A stretch of DNA of 61,805 nt from Paramesorhizobium endophyticum (GCF_014640615.1 NZ_BMHH01000024.1:1-61805); one strand, 5' to 3'; shown: positions 24,060-33,106, numbered from the stretch's first letter. Numbers and translations are program-made. The notes: generated by a model not told the origin, from the letters alone.

Positions 24060-24951
24060 GGAAACTTAGGCTCTGCGGCATCTGCTCTGCAGGCTGCCAG
24101 CCGAACAGATTTGTTAGCCCGGTGTTGGACTCGACAGCCAGCCCGTCGATCGCGCCGGAAACCAGAGCTTGCCGCGCCGCGAGTTTCCCCGCCAGCCGCA
24201 AAAGCCCGACAGGAACAGGCAGGAGGCGGGCAGGTTTTCCCATCACCTTCCCCATCTCGATGATGAGATTGCGGGTCGATATGGGGCTTGCGTCGGAGGG
24301 CTCGAAAATCCTGCCGTTCGCCTGCCGCCAGCTGTCGCTGCCGGCCGCGGTCATATTGCGGACGAGATCGATGAAGTTTCGCCGAGAGAGGTAATTTCGA
24401 GGCTCATTGGCCGACCCCAGCGGCAGCGGCAGCCCGCGCCGGACCAGCGCCGCAAGCGTGTTAAGTCCACCCCTGCCGCCATCGCCGTAGACGGGGGGCA
24501 AGCGAAGCACGACGGTTGGGATGCTTCCATCGGCAAGCAGCGCTTCTTCAGCCTTGCGCTTGCCTTCGCCATACGAATTTCCCGCTTCCTCCATCCGCGC
24601 ATAAACACTGCTTGCGAATATAATACCCTGGACGGATGTACGTCTCGCGGCTTCCCCTAGAGCATTTGCAGCGGCGGCAGCATTGCCCACGCCTCGCGCT
24701 GTATCCCGCTGCGGGTTGTCCGCTAGATGCAGGACGAACTGCGCGCCCGAAAGAGCCGACGCCATAGCCTCGGTGTCGGCATATGAGGAAACCTGCGCCC
24801 ATTGCGTGGCACTGTTGACCCAGCCCGGCGCAGGGCCACGTGAAATTCCCCGAGCCTCGATGCCCTGCCTGGAAAATTCATCGAGAACGGCACGTCCGAT
24901 AAAACCGCTCGCACCCGTGACGGCGAGCTTTGCGTTTTCGCTACTCTTCAT
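24049..24951 (-). CDS. NAD-dependent epimerase/dehydratase-family 4-ketoreductase (WbpV-like)
   Basis: 300 residues. SDR signatures: VTGASGFIGRAVLDEF and the active-site SYGEGKRKAEE. Sequences like this reduce UDP-4-keto-6-deoxy-HexNAc to QuiNAc in Pseudomonas and Rhizobium and feed the neighbouring phosphoglycosyl transferase; substrate here is inferred. It is the only gene of the cluster on the minus strand: its 3' end overlaps the transferase gene, and its start is 45 bp from the divergent glycosyltransferase. Confidence 0.75.
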   Translation of the reverse strand: MKSSENAKLAVTGASGFIGRAVLDEFSRQGIEARGISRGPAPGWVNSATQWAQVSSYADTEAMASALSGAQFVLHLADNPQRDTARGVGNAAAAANALGEAARRTSVQGIIFASSVYARMEEAGNSYGEGKRKAEEALLADGSIPTVVLRLPPVYGDGGRGGLNTLAALVRRGLPLPLGSANEPRNYLSRRNFIDLVRNMTAAGSDSWRQANGRIFEPSDASPISTRNLIIEMGKVMGKPARLLPVPVGLLRLAGKLAARQALVSGAIDGLAVESNTGLTNLFGWQPAEQMPQSLSFLMP

Positions 24952-24996
24952 GTAATGGTCCCCGCATTGTCGAGCCGGTCCGACCCTAGGATAAGT

Positions 24997-26223
24997 ATGC
25001 GTATTCTCCTGTTAACACAGTATTTTTTTCCTGAACAGTTCTCGAATAACGCGATTGCAAGGGAACTTGTAAAGCGTGGGCATCAGGTGGAAGCAATTAC
25101 TTGCGTGCCGAACTATCCAGCGGGGAAATTCTTCGACGGATATTCTAATCGTGAAAAACGCGAAGAAACCTGGAATGGCGTCCACATATACCGTGCCTTT
25201 ACGGTCCCTCGCGGCAAGCGGGCACTATCACTGATTGCCAATTATCTCACCTATCCCGTCGCTGCCGGCTGGACGATGTTGAGAAAGCTCAAAGGGCGTC
25301 CGGACGTTTCCTTCGTTTCCATGCCATCGCCGCTGCTGCAGGCCTTGGCAGGTATTTTTCTGAAGAAATGGCGTGGCGTTCCCTGCGTCTACTGGGTTCA
25401 GGACATATGGCCGGAAAGCGCGATCTACACGCTCGGCATCAAAAACCGCTTCATTGCCGGCATACTCAATGCGGTCTGCGGGTGGATCTACCGGCAAGGC
25501 GATCTTATTCTCGTCCAGAGCCAAGGCTTTCCGCCTATGATCGAGCGCTTCGGTGTTCCTCGCGAACGTATCCGTGTCTTCCCCAACACCGCGCCGGAAA
25601 CATATAAGCCCGTAGCGCCGGAAGATGCCGCCGAGCAGGGCAAACTCATCAAGGGAAGTGGTTTTCGATTGATGTTTGCCGGGAACATCGGTGAGAGCCA
25701 GGACTTCGATAATCTTATAGAGGCGGTGCGCCTGCTGGAGGATCGAGTGGACCTTTCCGTGGTCGTCATCGGATCCGGCCGTGATGAGGAGCGCGTGAAG
25801 CGGAGGATCGCGGAAGCCGGGATCGAAGACCGCTTCGAGTTTCTTGGACGGCACCCGGAAGAGACGATGCCGCTTTTCTTCGCACATGCTGATGCCATGC
25901 TAGTCAGTCTGAAGGATACGCCCATCTTTGCGCTGACAGTGCCCTACAAGGTTCAATGTTACATGGCATGCGGCAAGCCGCTCATTGCCGCGCTTAATGG
26001 CGAGGGGGCGAGAATAATCGAAGAAGCGGGAGCGGGGCTAGTCGCCAAGGCATCCTCTCCCGAAGGATTGGCCGACGCAATCACGGCGATGGTGAAAAAA
26101 AACGGGGATGAGCGCAGGCAAATCGGTGAGCGCAGCCTTGCCTATTTTCAGGCCCATTACGCAGCAAGCCTCATTTATACGAAATTGGAGACATGGCTGA
26201 GTGATACCGCGGCAAAGAGGTGA
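24997..26223 (+). CDS. wbuB: Glycosyltransferase family 4, WbuB-like (L-FucNAc transferase)
   Basis: 408 residues from ATG at 24997 (AGGA upstream). GT-B fold: N-terminal LLTQYFFPEQFSNNAIAREL, YWVQDIWPESA at the domain junction, GNIGESQDFD and the C-terminal nucleotide-sugar region (ESAIYTL, then YKVQCYMACGKPLIA). In E. coli O26 and relatives wbuB follows fnlABC and adds L-FucNAc; the same set of genes here supports that role. No flippase or polymerase is present in the window. Confidence 0.82.
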   Translation: MRILLLTQYFFPEQFSNNAIARELVKRGHQVEAITCVPNYPAGKFFDGYSNREKREETWNGVHIYRAFTVPRGKRALSLIANYLTYPVAAGWTMLRKLKGRPDVSFVSMPSPLLQALAGIFLKKWRGVPCVYWVQDIWPESAIYTLGIKNRFIAGILNAVCGWIYRQGDLILVQSQGFPPMIERFGVPRERIRVFPNTAPETYKPVAPEDAAEQGKLIKGSGFRLMFAGNIGESQDFDNLIEAVRLLEDRVDLSVVVIGSGRDEERVKRRIAEAGIEDRFEFLGRHPEETMPLFFAHADAMLVSLKDTPIFALTVPYKVQCYMACGKPLIAALNGEGARIIEEAGAGLVAKASSPEGLADAITAMVKKNGDERRQIGERSLAYFQAHYAASLIYTKLETWLSDTAAKR

Positions 26224-26274
26224 ACTCGGAATAATGCTCCTGGGTTTTAAGACCCGGCTTTGTTGGCTGAATTA

Positions 26275-26306
26275 GAAAGGGCCCGGCGTCGCCACGGGGC
26301 CCTTTC
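26275..26306. terminator. Bidirectional terminator between wbuB and the TerC-family gene
   Basis: GAAAGGGCCC, 12 bases, GGGCCCTTTC: a perfect 10-bp stem between convergent genes. T-containing sequence follows on both strands (CCCTTTCG and TTTCTAATT). Confidence 0.7.
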
Positions 26307-26328
26307 GCAATAATTGTTCGCCCGAGTA

Positions 26329-27366
26329 CTAGGCGTTCGCGTTTTCCCGCCTGTTATAGCGGATTGATGACCAGAGCGAGATGCCGATCAGCGTCGCGCC
26401 GCCAAGCCCGGTGATGACTTCCGGAATGTGGACCAATGTCTGGAAATACATCACGACCGACAGGATGAGGATGGCGTAGAAAGCCCCGTGCTCCAGATAG
26501 CGGTATTCGGCGAGCGTGCCCTTTTCCACCAGCATGATTGTCATCGAGCGCACATACATCGCGCCGATGCCAAGGCCGATGGCGATGATGAAGAGGTTCT
26601 GCGTCAGCGCGAACGCGCCGATGACGCCGTCGAAGGAGAAACTTGCATCGAGCACTTCCAGATAGAGGAAGGCGCCGAGGCCGCCCTTCGCCGCCGCGCT
26701 CATCGTTTGCTGCGAGGCGTCGAGCAGCCCGCCGACGACTTCCACGCCAAGGAAGGTCAGAAGGCCGTAGATGCCGGCATAAACGAAGGTTTGCGCTTCC
26801 TCCGGCGGGAGCAGCCTGGAAAACGCCAGGATGAGCGCCAGCACGAAGGCGACCTCGATGCCCTTGACGGTCGCAAAGCGGGCCATCCGGCTTTCGAGCC
26901 ATTGTATCCAGTGCACATCCTTTTCGTGGTCGAAGAAATAGGTGAGCCCGACCATCATCAGGAACGTGCCGCCGAAGGCAGCGATCGGCAGATGCGCTTC
27001 GTGCATGATGCGGGCATATTCCTCCGGTCGGCTTGCCGCAAGGATAACAGCTTCAATGGGACCGATCTTGGCGGCGATGACCACGATGAGCAGCGGAAAG
27101 ACGATCCGCATGCCGAAGACCGCGATGATGATGCCCCAGGTCAGGAAGCGCTGCTGCCAGACAGGCGTCATGTCCTTGAGCTTGTTGGCATTGACAATGG
27201 CGTTGTCGAAGGAAAGCGAGATTTCGAGCACCGCGAGCACGGCACAGATGAAGAAGGTCGAGGCGATGCCTGCGAGCGTCCCCGTGGACTGCCATCCGAG
27301 CCACGCGCCGAGGATCAATCCCACGGCGGTGACGATGAACGCCCATCTGAAATAATGAAGCATCAT
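26329..27366 (-). CDS. TerC/DUF475-family integral membrane protein
   Basis: 345 residues from ATG at 27366 (GGGGAGA upstream; 27363 also possible). About nine membrane segments with two TerC-type acidic motifs: EISLSFDNAIVNA in the first half and EVLDASFSFDGVIGA in the second, the expected metal-binding pair. TerC relatives handle metal ions (Mn2+ in characterised members) or tellurite stress. The cation here is unknown. It has a structured leader. Confidence 0.85.
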   Translation of the reverse strand: MMLHYFRWAFIVTAVGLILGAWLGWQSTGTLAGIASTFFICAVLAVLEISLSFDNAIVNANKLKDMTPVWQQRFLTWGIIIAVFGMRIVFPLLIVVIAAKIGPIEAVILAASRPEEYARIMHEAHLPIAAFGGTFLMMVGLTYFFDHEKDVHWIQWLESRMARFATVKGIEVAFVLALILAFSRLLPPEEAQTFVYAGIYGLLTFLGVEVVGGLLDASQQTMSAAAKGGLGAFLYLEVLDASFSFDGVIGAFALTQNLFIIAIGLGIGAMYVRSMTIMLVEKGTLAEYRYLEHGAFYAILILSVVMYFQTLVHIPEVITGLGGATLIGISLWSSIRYNRRENANA

Positions 27367-27462
27367 CGACGGGTCTCCCCGAAAACGGTCGCGCGTGGGA
27401 AGGCACATGCGTCAAGCATGAGACAAGTTTTCATAATAGCTAATTCCGCCGGCTTGATTTTG

Positions 27463-27505
27463 CTGGCGGTACCGACATCACGAGAGCGCCGTAAACTCTC
27501 GCCAG
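27463..27505 (-). promoter_or_regulatory. Stem-loop in the leader of the TerC-family gene
   Basis: On the minus strand, CTGGC/GCCAG encloses GAGAG/CTCTC in 43 bases, about 100 bases before the start codon. TerC-family genes often carry yybP-ykoY Mn2+ riboswitches. I searched for the GGGGAGUAGC-type loop of that class and did not find it, so the identity is open. Confidence 0.3.
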
Positions 27506-27596
27506 AGGGGCCCGGCACCTTTGTTCATCCCGCGGTCCGATGCCTGGAGGCGGGGTTCTTTCTACTTAGCAGCGCCGCGCCGCACGTCAAGAGGCG

Positions 27597-27625
27597 AAGA
27601 CGGCCGGCATATGGCCGGCCGTCTT
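27597..27625 (-). terminator. Terminator hairpin of the YfdX gene
   Basis: A perfect 12-bp stem (AAGACGGCCGGC / GCCGGCCGTCTT) with a five-base loop, 17 bp past the YfdX stop; only a weak T tract follows. Confidence 0.65.
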
Positions 27626-27641
27626 ATCGACTGACCCTGGA

Positions 27642-28412
27642 TTACTGGGCGGGCTTGGTTGCCGGAGCGGCAGGCGCGGGCTTTGCCGGCTGCGTTCCGG
27701 TGCTCGAGGTGCTGGGCTCCTTCTCGGTGATCGACCGGACGGTGATGGCGTCGTCAGCCTTCATCAGGCTCAGATTCGCCTCATAATAATTTTTCTTCTC
27801 GAGATCGTTCATCGCGGTCTCGACCACCTTGGCGAGAGCGGGAAGCTTCGCGTCGGTCTCGGTAATGAAAACATTGACGTTGGCGAGCTTCAGTTCCTGG
27901 ATGGCCTCCTGGGTCTTGCCGCTGCCGAGATGCTTGTTGGCGTTTTCGACGTGCTTCGCCTTCTCCGGCGTCACATTGTAATCGTCATTGATGCCGACGG
28001 AGAAATCGATCGGAACCTGGCCCGATTGCACGGCGGCAATTTCCTCTGCCGGGCTGTTGGCCTGCTTGAGCTTCTGCACCAGGTCGGATGTGCCGGCCTG
28101 TGCCTTGTCGATATTCTCCTTGACCGCCGTCAGGATGGTCTTGGCGCGGTCAGGGGTGCCTTGGAAGATCGCCAGCCTGGCGAGGGCAATTCCGCGCACG
28201 GCGGCGTAGCCCTCATCGGAAACCGTGTCCAGCTTCTTCATGGCGGCTTCCTGCTGGGGAGACAGCTGGTCCGCCTGCGCGGCTTTCGATTTGTCCGCCG
28301 GTGCGGCTTTCTGCGTCTGCTCTTGTGCAAAGCTCTGGGTTACCGGTGCTATGACAAAGGACGATACAATCGTCGCTGAGAGAAGATAAGCAGAGAAAGA
28401 TTTCAGTTTCAT
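27642..28412 (-). CDS. YfdX-family secreted protein
   Basis: 256 residues. Signal peptide with cleavage after SFA-QE (about residue 29), a charged linker, then the YfdX domain (about 55-230): KLDTVSDEGYAAVRGIALAR, PIDFSVGINDDYNVTPEK and NVNVFITETDAKLP. The C-terminus is a Pro/Ala tail. In E. coli yfdX sits with oxalate/acid-stress genes under EvgA; the protein is periplasmic and chaperone-like in some studies. No such neighbours here. Confidence 0.85.
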   Translation of the reverse strand: MKLKSFSAYLLSATIVSSFVIAPVTQSFAQEQTQKAAPADKSKAAQADQLSPQQEAAMKKLDTVSDEGYAAVRGIALARLAIFQGTPDRAKTILTAVKENIDKAQAGTSDLVQKLKQANSPAEEIAAVQSGQVPIDFSVGINDDYNVTPEKAKHVENANKHLGSGKTQEAIQELKLANVNVFITETDAKLPALAKVVETAMNDLEKKNYYEANLSLMKADDAITVRSITEKEPSTSSTGTQPAKPAPAAPATKPAQ

Positions 28413-28894
28413 GGGATAACTCCGTTTTGGAAAATAGTCCCCCTATTTTCGCATAAAAAATCCCATGTAAATCATGGTTCTGGCCGCATAGTTAATCCTC
28501 CATGTCGCAAGTATTATTATAAGATTGCTGATGGAGGCGTAATTTTATAAGTATAATATACTATAATCATCTCGCCTCCGCCCGTGTACATGGTGGAGGA
28601 ATGGAGCTGTTCGCCACCAAGCCCTATCACCCGCGCCGTGGAAAAAATGCACGAAGCGGGCTCAAGTTCCAGGAACGATATTGTGAGGGGATGTCCGTGC
28701 GGGATTCCGGAAATCGCCATGCTGCGGAGGCATGGGCCCGCTACGCAGCATGATCGGAGGGCGTGCCGAATGTTAACGCTCCAGCTGGAAACCATTTTTA
28801 TAGGGATGCAGCAATTTTGAAATAGAGTAAACTATTATTCAAGAAGCAGAAAACTAAAATGCATATTACTATAGTTTAGTTTCGGGGTCTTAAG
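28413..28894. other. Gene-free AT-rich interval
   Basis: 482 bp between divergent genes with A/T-rich blocks (TATAAGTATAATATACTATA around 28546) that may hold promoters. An inverted repeat AAACTAAA, 16 bases, TTTAGTTT lies at 28851-28882, just before the DUF1345 start. Two weak open frames (28584-28820 plus; 28517-28795 minus) show no protein-like features. Confidence 0.5.
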
Positions 28895-29551
28895 TTGAAC
28901 GGCAGGCACAATTCATTTTATTTCGCTGCCGCTATCGGTTTCCTTATGTTGGCGGCGAGCCTGATATTCGCGCCGCATATCGCTTATGCGGTCACGGTAG
29001 ATGTGTTCTTCGTGACTTATCTGGCGCTGACTCTGCCGAAAATGCTCAAGTCGACGCCTGAGCAGTTGAAGGGCAGCATAGCCCGCTCCGACGAGCCGGT
29101 TTGGCTCATCTTCACCCTTACCTTCGGCGCAGTAGTTGTCGCTGTTGGTTCGCTCTTCGTCTTCATCAATTCGCCCCGGCGTTTCGATCCGCTCGAACTC
29201 GCCCTCACGCTTGCGGCGGTGCCGCTCGGCTGGCTGGCGCTGCACATGATGGCGGCGGTCCATTACGGGCATCTCTATTGGCGGGAGGCGGACAGGAAAA
29301 AGAGCGACAGGCGCAACCAGCACGCGGGCGGCCTCGCCTTCCAGGGCGGTGCGGAGCCTGGAGGTGTCGAATTTCTATATTTCGCCTATGTGATTGGTAT
29401 GGCAACGGAAACGTCGGATACCGCTATCACCAGCACGGAGATGCGCCGGACCAACCTCATCCATGGCATCGTTTCCTATTACTTCAACATGGTGCTCGTT
29501 GCCGCTGCGGTGAATGTCGCCGTTTCGCTTGGACAAGCGTCACAAAACTAG
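28895..29551 (+). CDS. DUF1345 family membrane protein
   Basis: 218 residues, TTG start. Five to six membrane segments. The family markers are seen: DVFFVTYLALTLPKM, the PRRFDPLELALTLAAVPLGW stretch and FLYFAYVIGMATETSDTAI, which resembles a channel/pore turn. Function unknown in the family; found in many rhizobia. It is 30 bp upstream of chrA, so the two may be cotranscribed. Confidence 0.85.
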   Translation: MNGRHNSFYFAAAIGFLMLAASLIFAPHIAYAVTVDVFFVTYLALTLPKMLKSTPEQLKGSIARSDEPVWLIFTLTFGAVVVAVGSLFVFINSPRRFDPLELALTLAAVPLGWLALHMMAAVHYGHLYWREADRKKSDRRNQHAGGLAFQGGAEPGGVEFLYFAYVIGMATETSDTAITSTEMRRTNLIHGIVSYYFNMVLVAAAVNVAVSLGQASQN

Positions 29552-29581
29552 AATAGTTTCCCGCAAAAACGGGGACATGAC

Positions 29582-30802
29582 ATGAACGATGCGGCGATGA
29601 CGGAGGAGAGCAGGGGCGGATTAGAACGGGTGGCGGAAATTTTTGCCGCTTTCCTGAAGCTGGGGCTTACCTCATTCGGCGGCCCGATCGCGCATCTGGG
29701 CTATTTTCGCAATGAGCTCGTCGTGCGCCGCCGCTGGATCGATGAAAAAGGCTATGCGGACCTGGTGGCGCTCTGCCAGTTCCTGCCCGGTCCGACGTCA
29801 AGCCAGACCGGCTTTGCGCTCGGCCTTCTGCGCGGTGGCACTCTTGGCGCGCTCGCGGCCTTCACGGCCTTTACTCTGCCTTCGGCGGCGCTGCTCATTC
29901 TCTTCGCTTATGGTGCGGATCTGTTCGGCGGGCCTGTCGGTTCAGGGATAATACACGGGCTCAAGGTGGTTGCCGTGGCCATCGTCGCGCAGGCGGTGTT
30001 CGGCATGGCGAAGACCCTGTGCCCTGACAGAACCCGCGCCGGCATCGCGCTTGGCGCCGTGCTTGTCGTTACGCTCGCCGCTGGATCATTCGGGCAAATC
30101 ACGGCCATTCTCCTCGGCGCGCTCGCGGGCCTCCTGCTATGCCGTCTTTCAGGGGAAACTGCCGCCACGCATGTGCGCTTTCCCGTCTCACGCATGGCCG
30201 GGGCGGTGTGCGTGATCGCCTTCTTCGCGCTTCTCGTCGGCCTGCCGATCCTCGCGGGGGCCATTTCCAGCCAAGGACTTTCGGTCTTCGACGCCTTCTA
30301 TCGTGCGGGATCGCTGGTGTTCGGCGGCGGACATGTCGTCCTGCCGCTGCTCGAGACGGAGGTGGTGCGCTCGGGATGGGTGGCCGAGAGCCGGTTTCTT
30401 GCCGGTTATGGCGCGGCGCAGGCGGTGCCCGGGCCGCTCTTTACCTTCGCCGCCTATCTCGGTGCGGTCCTCAACCCCGCGCCTAATGGCCTTTTGGGCG
30501 CAATTATTGCGCTGGCGGCCATTTTTGCGCCGGGCTTCCTGCTCCTCATAGGGATCATTCCGTTCTGGGATGCGTTCCGGGGCCTGACGAGCGCAAAGGC
30601 CCTGATGCGCGGCGCTAATGCGGCAGTCGTCGGCATTCTCGGCGCTGCGCTTTATAGCCCCGTCTGGACCAGCGCGATTACGGGGCCAAGGGAATTTGCG
30701 CTCGCGCTCGGTTGCTTCGTCCTGCTCGTGACGTGGAACCTCCCGCCATGGAGCGTCGTTCTTATCGGCGCGGCAGGTGGCGTGCTGATTGGATTGATCT
30801 GA
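29582..30802 (+). CDS. chrA: Chromate transporter (CHR family, two-domain)
   Basis: 406 residues with two homologous CHR domains. Domain 1: FGGPIAHLGYFRNELV with LCQFLPGPTSSQ; domain 2: FGGGHVVLPLLETEVV with GYGAAQAVPGPLFTFAAYLG. These duplicated GGP/GGGH and PGP motifs define long-chain ChrA, which exports chromate from the cytoplasm. The natural anion outside chromate stress is not known. Confidence 0.92.
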   Translation: MNDAAMTEESRGGLERVAEIFAAFLKLGLTSFGGPIAHLGYFRNELVVRRRWIDEKGYADLVALCQFLPGPTSSQTGFALGLLRGGTLGALAAFTAFTLPSAALLILFAYGADLFGGPVGSGIIHGLKVVAVAIVAQAVFGMAKTLCPDRTRAGIALGAVLVVTLAAGSFGQITAILLGALAGLLLCRLSGETAATHVRFPVSRMAGAVCVIAFFALLVGLPILAGAISSQGLSVFDAFYRAGSLVFGGGHVVLPLLETEVVRSGWVAESRFLAGYGAAQAVPGPLFTFAAYLGAVLNPAPNGLLGAIIALAAIFAPGFLLLIGIIPFWDAFRGLTSAKALMRGANAAVVGILGAALYSPVWTSAITGPREFALALGCFVLLVTWNLPPWSVVLIGAAGGVLIGLI

Positions 30803-30882
30803 CCTGATATGACGTATCTCGTGGGTAATTACTGGGGTTATGTTTCAAGTCGGTAATTATATTTGCGCGCATATCTAGTAAA

Positions 30883-30913
30883 AAGAAGTAATTATCATGT
30901 ATAATTTCTTCTT
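30883..30913. promoter_or_regulatory. AT-rich 13-bp inverted repeat upstream of a glycosyltransferase-like gene
   Basis: AAGAAGTAATTAT, five bases, ATAATTTCTTCTT: arms match at 12 of 13 positions. It ends 26 bp before the chosen start codon. It may be an operator or an mRNA hairpin covering the start region. Confidence 0.4.
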
Positions 30914-30939
30914 TATTGGTGCGCAAAGTGAAGCTGTAT

Positions 30940-31758
30940 ATGATCGTAACTTTATCGACGATACCGCCCCGTTTCAGCTATCTAGGAGAGACACTCGCTT
31001 CTATTCTCAATCAGAAAGCTCCCCCGGATCAGGTCATTCTTTACATTCCCACGCGTTATAGGCGTTTTCCAGAGTGGACTGGCGCGTTGCCATCCGTCCC
31101 TCCGGGTATATCGGTCCGCAGGACTCCCGAGGATCTCGGGCCAGCAACGAAAGTCCTTCCGGCAGTTAGGGAATTCGCAGGGCGCGATGTGGATATTCTC
31201 TTTTGCGACGATGATGTCATCTACGACGCGTCATGGTCGCGTAGATTTGCGGCGCTTCGAAAATCCATGCCGAATATTTGCCTTGCGGAAGCAGGTAGAG
31301 ACCTGTTCGACATCGATATAAGCGCACGTCCCGTTGACCGCGTGCCCAGGTTCGGGAGCAACATCAGCAATTGGCGTTTCCGGCTTTCATCCATCTTGAA
31401 ACATCGGCAAAGACGGGCATCGAAATATTCCACCAGCGGCTATTGCGATGTTTTCCTGGGTGTAAGCGGCGTGATGGTGAAGCCCGCCTTTTTTTCGGAA
31501 TCGGCTTTTGAAATCCCAAAAGTACTATGGACCGTAGACGATTACTGGCTTTCCGGTCATCTGGAGACAAACAAGGTTCCGATCTGGCTCAATGCCGATG
31601 CCCCCCGTCGAGCCGACCGGCCCAGCAGGCGCGTGGCGGCATTATTGGATATGGTCCATGAAGATCACGATCGACGGGCCGCCAATCTTGCCTGTATCGA
31701 GTATTACCGGCGTACTTATGGGATTTGGCCGCCGTCCTTGCCCGGCACGCCGGTATAG
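30940..31758 (+). CDS. Glycosyltransferase-like protein with a DxD motif (paralogue of 38270-39169)
   Basis: 272 residues from ATG at 30940; TTG at 30916 and GTG at 30928 are alternatives, and no strong ribosome-binding site decides between them. N-terminal IVTLSTIPPRF, LYIPTRYRRFPEW, LGPATKVLPA and VDILFCDDDVIY suggest a GT-A nucleotide-sugar fold with a metal site; WTVDDYWLSGHL near the end could hold the catalytic base. The paralogue at 38.3-39.2 kb shares all these motifs. The upstream region is AT-rich, unlike neighbours, which hints at transfer. Confidence 0.7.
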   Translation: MIVTLSTIPPRFSYLGETLASILNQKAPPDQVILYIPTRYRRFPEWTGALPSVPPGISVRRTPEDLGPATKVLPAVREFAGRDVDILFCDDDVIYDASWSRRFAALRKSMPNICLAEAGRDLFDIDISARPVDRVPRFGSNISNWRFRLSSILKHRQRRASKYSTSGYCDVFLGVSGVMVKPAFFSESAFEIPKVLWTVDDYWLSGHLETNKVPIWLNADAPRRADRPSRRVAALLDMVHEDHDRRAANLACIEYYRRTYGIWPPSLPGTPV

Positions 31759-31784
31759 AAAGCACCTCCGAGGAGGTGCTTTCT
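31757..31784. terminator. Bidirectional terminator between convergent genes
   Basis: AGAAAGCACCTCC, GA, GGAGGTGCTTTCT: a perfect 13-bp stem that begins inside the TAG stop codon of the glycosyltransferase-like gene and lies 20 bp past the MFS stop. Confidence 0.75.
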
Positions 31785-31803
31785 CATCGAGTATTGATTT
31801 CTG

Positions 31804-33015
31804 TCAGGCCGCTGCGCCGGCAGCAACCACCCTGGTGCGTACGCCGAGCCCGATCATCAGCGCTGCTGCCAGCAGGAGGCTGCCGCCCGCGGTGAAGACG
31901 CCGGTGGCGCCGCCCGCGTCGAAGATTACACCGCCGACCCCGGCTCCTGTGGCAATGGCCAGCTGAAAGGCGGCGACGAGGAGGCCGCCGCCGGTTTCCG
32001 CCTCATCCGGGACGGTGCGGGTCAGCCAGGTCGACCAGGCGACCGGCACGGCGCCGAAGGCAAGACCCCAGAGGGCGATCATCGCAGCGGCGGGAAGTGG
32101 CGCGCTGCCGGCGATGGTAAGGCCGAGCCCGATGATCCCCATCATCAGCGGCATGGTGAAAAGGGTAAGGCGTAAATTCCGCTCCAGCATCATGCCGCCC
32201 AGATAGGTACCGAGAAAATTGGCGACGCCGAATCCCAGAAGGATGGCAGAGATCGAGGCAATGCCGACGCCGGTCACCGTCTCGAGGAACGGGCGGACAT
32301 AGGTGAAAAGCGCGAAATGCCCGGTTATCTCCAGCGTGAGGGCGAGCATGCCCAGCCCGACGCCCGGGCGTAGCAGCACGTCAATCAGCGTGCGTAGCCG
32401 GGCCGTGCCGGTTGGGGCAAGCGAGGGCAGCGCGGCGAACTGAACGATGAGCGTCAGCACGCCGAGACCTGCTGCGATAAGGAAGACGCCGCGCCAGCCC
32501 ATGGCCTCGCCCAGCAGGCTTCCGATTGGCGCGGCCAGCACTGTGGCTGCGGACACGCCGCTGAAAAGGATCGACAGCGCGCGGGGAATGAGCGCTTCGG
32601 GCACAAGCCGCATGGTGATTGCCGCCGCCATGGTCCAGAACCCGCCAAGGGCGATGCCGAGCAGGACGCGACCGGCGATCAGCACGGGCAGGTTGGGCGC
32701 GAAGGCGACCAGAAAATTGGACAGGATCAGCAGGAACGAGAAGACCATAAGCACGTGGCGGCGATCAAAGCGTCTTGTCACTGTTGCGACCAGCAGGCTC
32801 GTGACAAGCGCGACCATCGCCGTTGCGGTCACGGCTTGCCCTGCCGCGCCTTCCGTTATACGCAACTCTGCCGCCATCGGCGTCAACAGGCTCGCGGGAA
32901 GGAACTCCGCCGTAACCAGGCCGAACACGCCGAGCGTCATGGAGGCAACCGCCCCCCAGGCGGGCTTCTCCCGCGCCGGTTCGCCCGATGGGGAGGATGG
33001 TGTCCATTCATTCAT
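31804..33015 (-). CDS. MFS drug/metabolite efflux transporter (DHA1, NepI/AraJ-like)
   Basis: 403 residues from ATG at 33015 (AAGGA 8 bp upstream); an upstream in-frame start at 33060 is less likely. Twelve membrane segments. GLVTAEFLPASLLTPMAAEL in helix 1 and the loop RFDRRHVLM between helices 2 and 3 fit the sugar/nucleoside-efflux branch of DHA1. Divergent from an AraC-family regulator that probably controls it. Confidence 0.85.
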   Translation of the reverse strand: MNEWTPSSPSGEPAREKPAWGAVASMTLGVFGLVTAEFLPASLLTPMAAELRITEGAAGQAVTATAMVALVTSLLVATVTRRFDRRHVLMVFSFLLILSNFLVAFAPNLPVLIAGRVLLGIALGGFWTMAAAITMRLVPEALIPRALSILFSGVSAATVLAAPIGSLLGEAMGWRGVFLIAAGLGVLTLIVQFAALPSLAPTGTARLRTLIDVLLRPGVGLGMLALTLEITGHFALFTYVRPFLETVTGVGIASISAILLGFGVANFLGTYLGGMMLERNLRLTLFTMPLMMGIIGLGLTIAGSAPLPAAAMIALWGLAFGAVPVAWSTWLTRTVPDEAETGGGLLVAAFQLAIATGAGVGGVIFDAGGATGVFTAGGSLLLAAALMIGLGVRTRVVAAGAAA

Positions 33016-33106
33016 GTGGGTTGTCCTTTCGAGGAAACGCTCGGAATTTGTGCGTCGCAACAGAATAGAGTGGACAACCCGGACTATCCATGCCAGTAAA
33101 TCCGGA

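Noticed and set aside
27367-27641. yybP-ykoY manganese riboswitch before the TerC-family gene
   Set aside because: The conserved loop sequences of that class were not found on the minus strand; only a generic stem remains.
26428-27786. 452-codon plus-strand frame opposite the TerC and YfdX genes
   Set aside because: His/Arg/Asp-rich shadow composition; both genes on the minus strand are clear family members.
28517-28820. Short open frames on both strands in the YfdX-DUF1345 interval
   Set aside because: No ribosome-binding site, no protein-like composition and overlapping each other on opposite strands.
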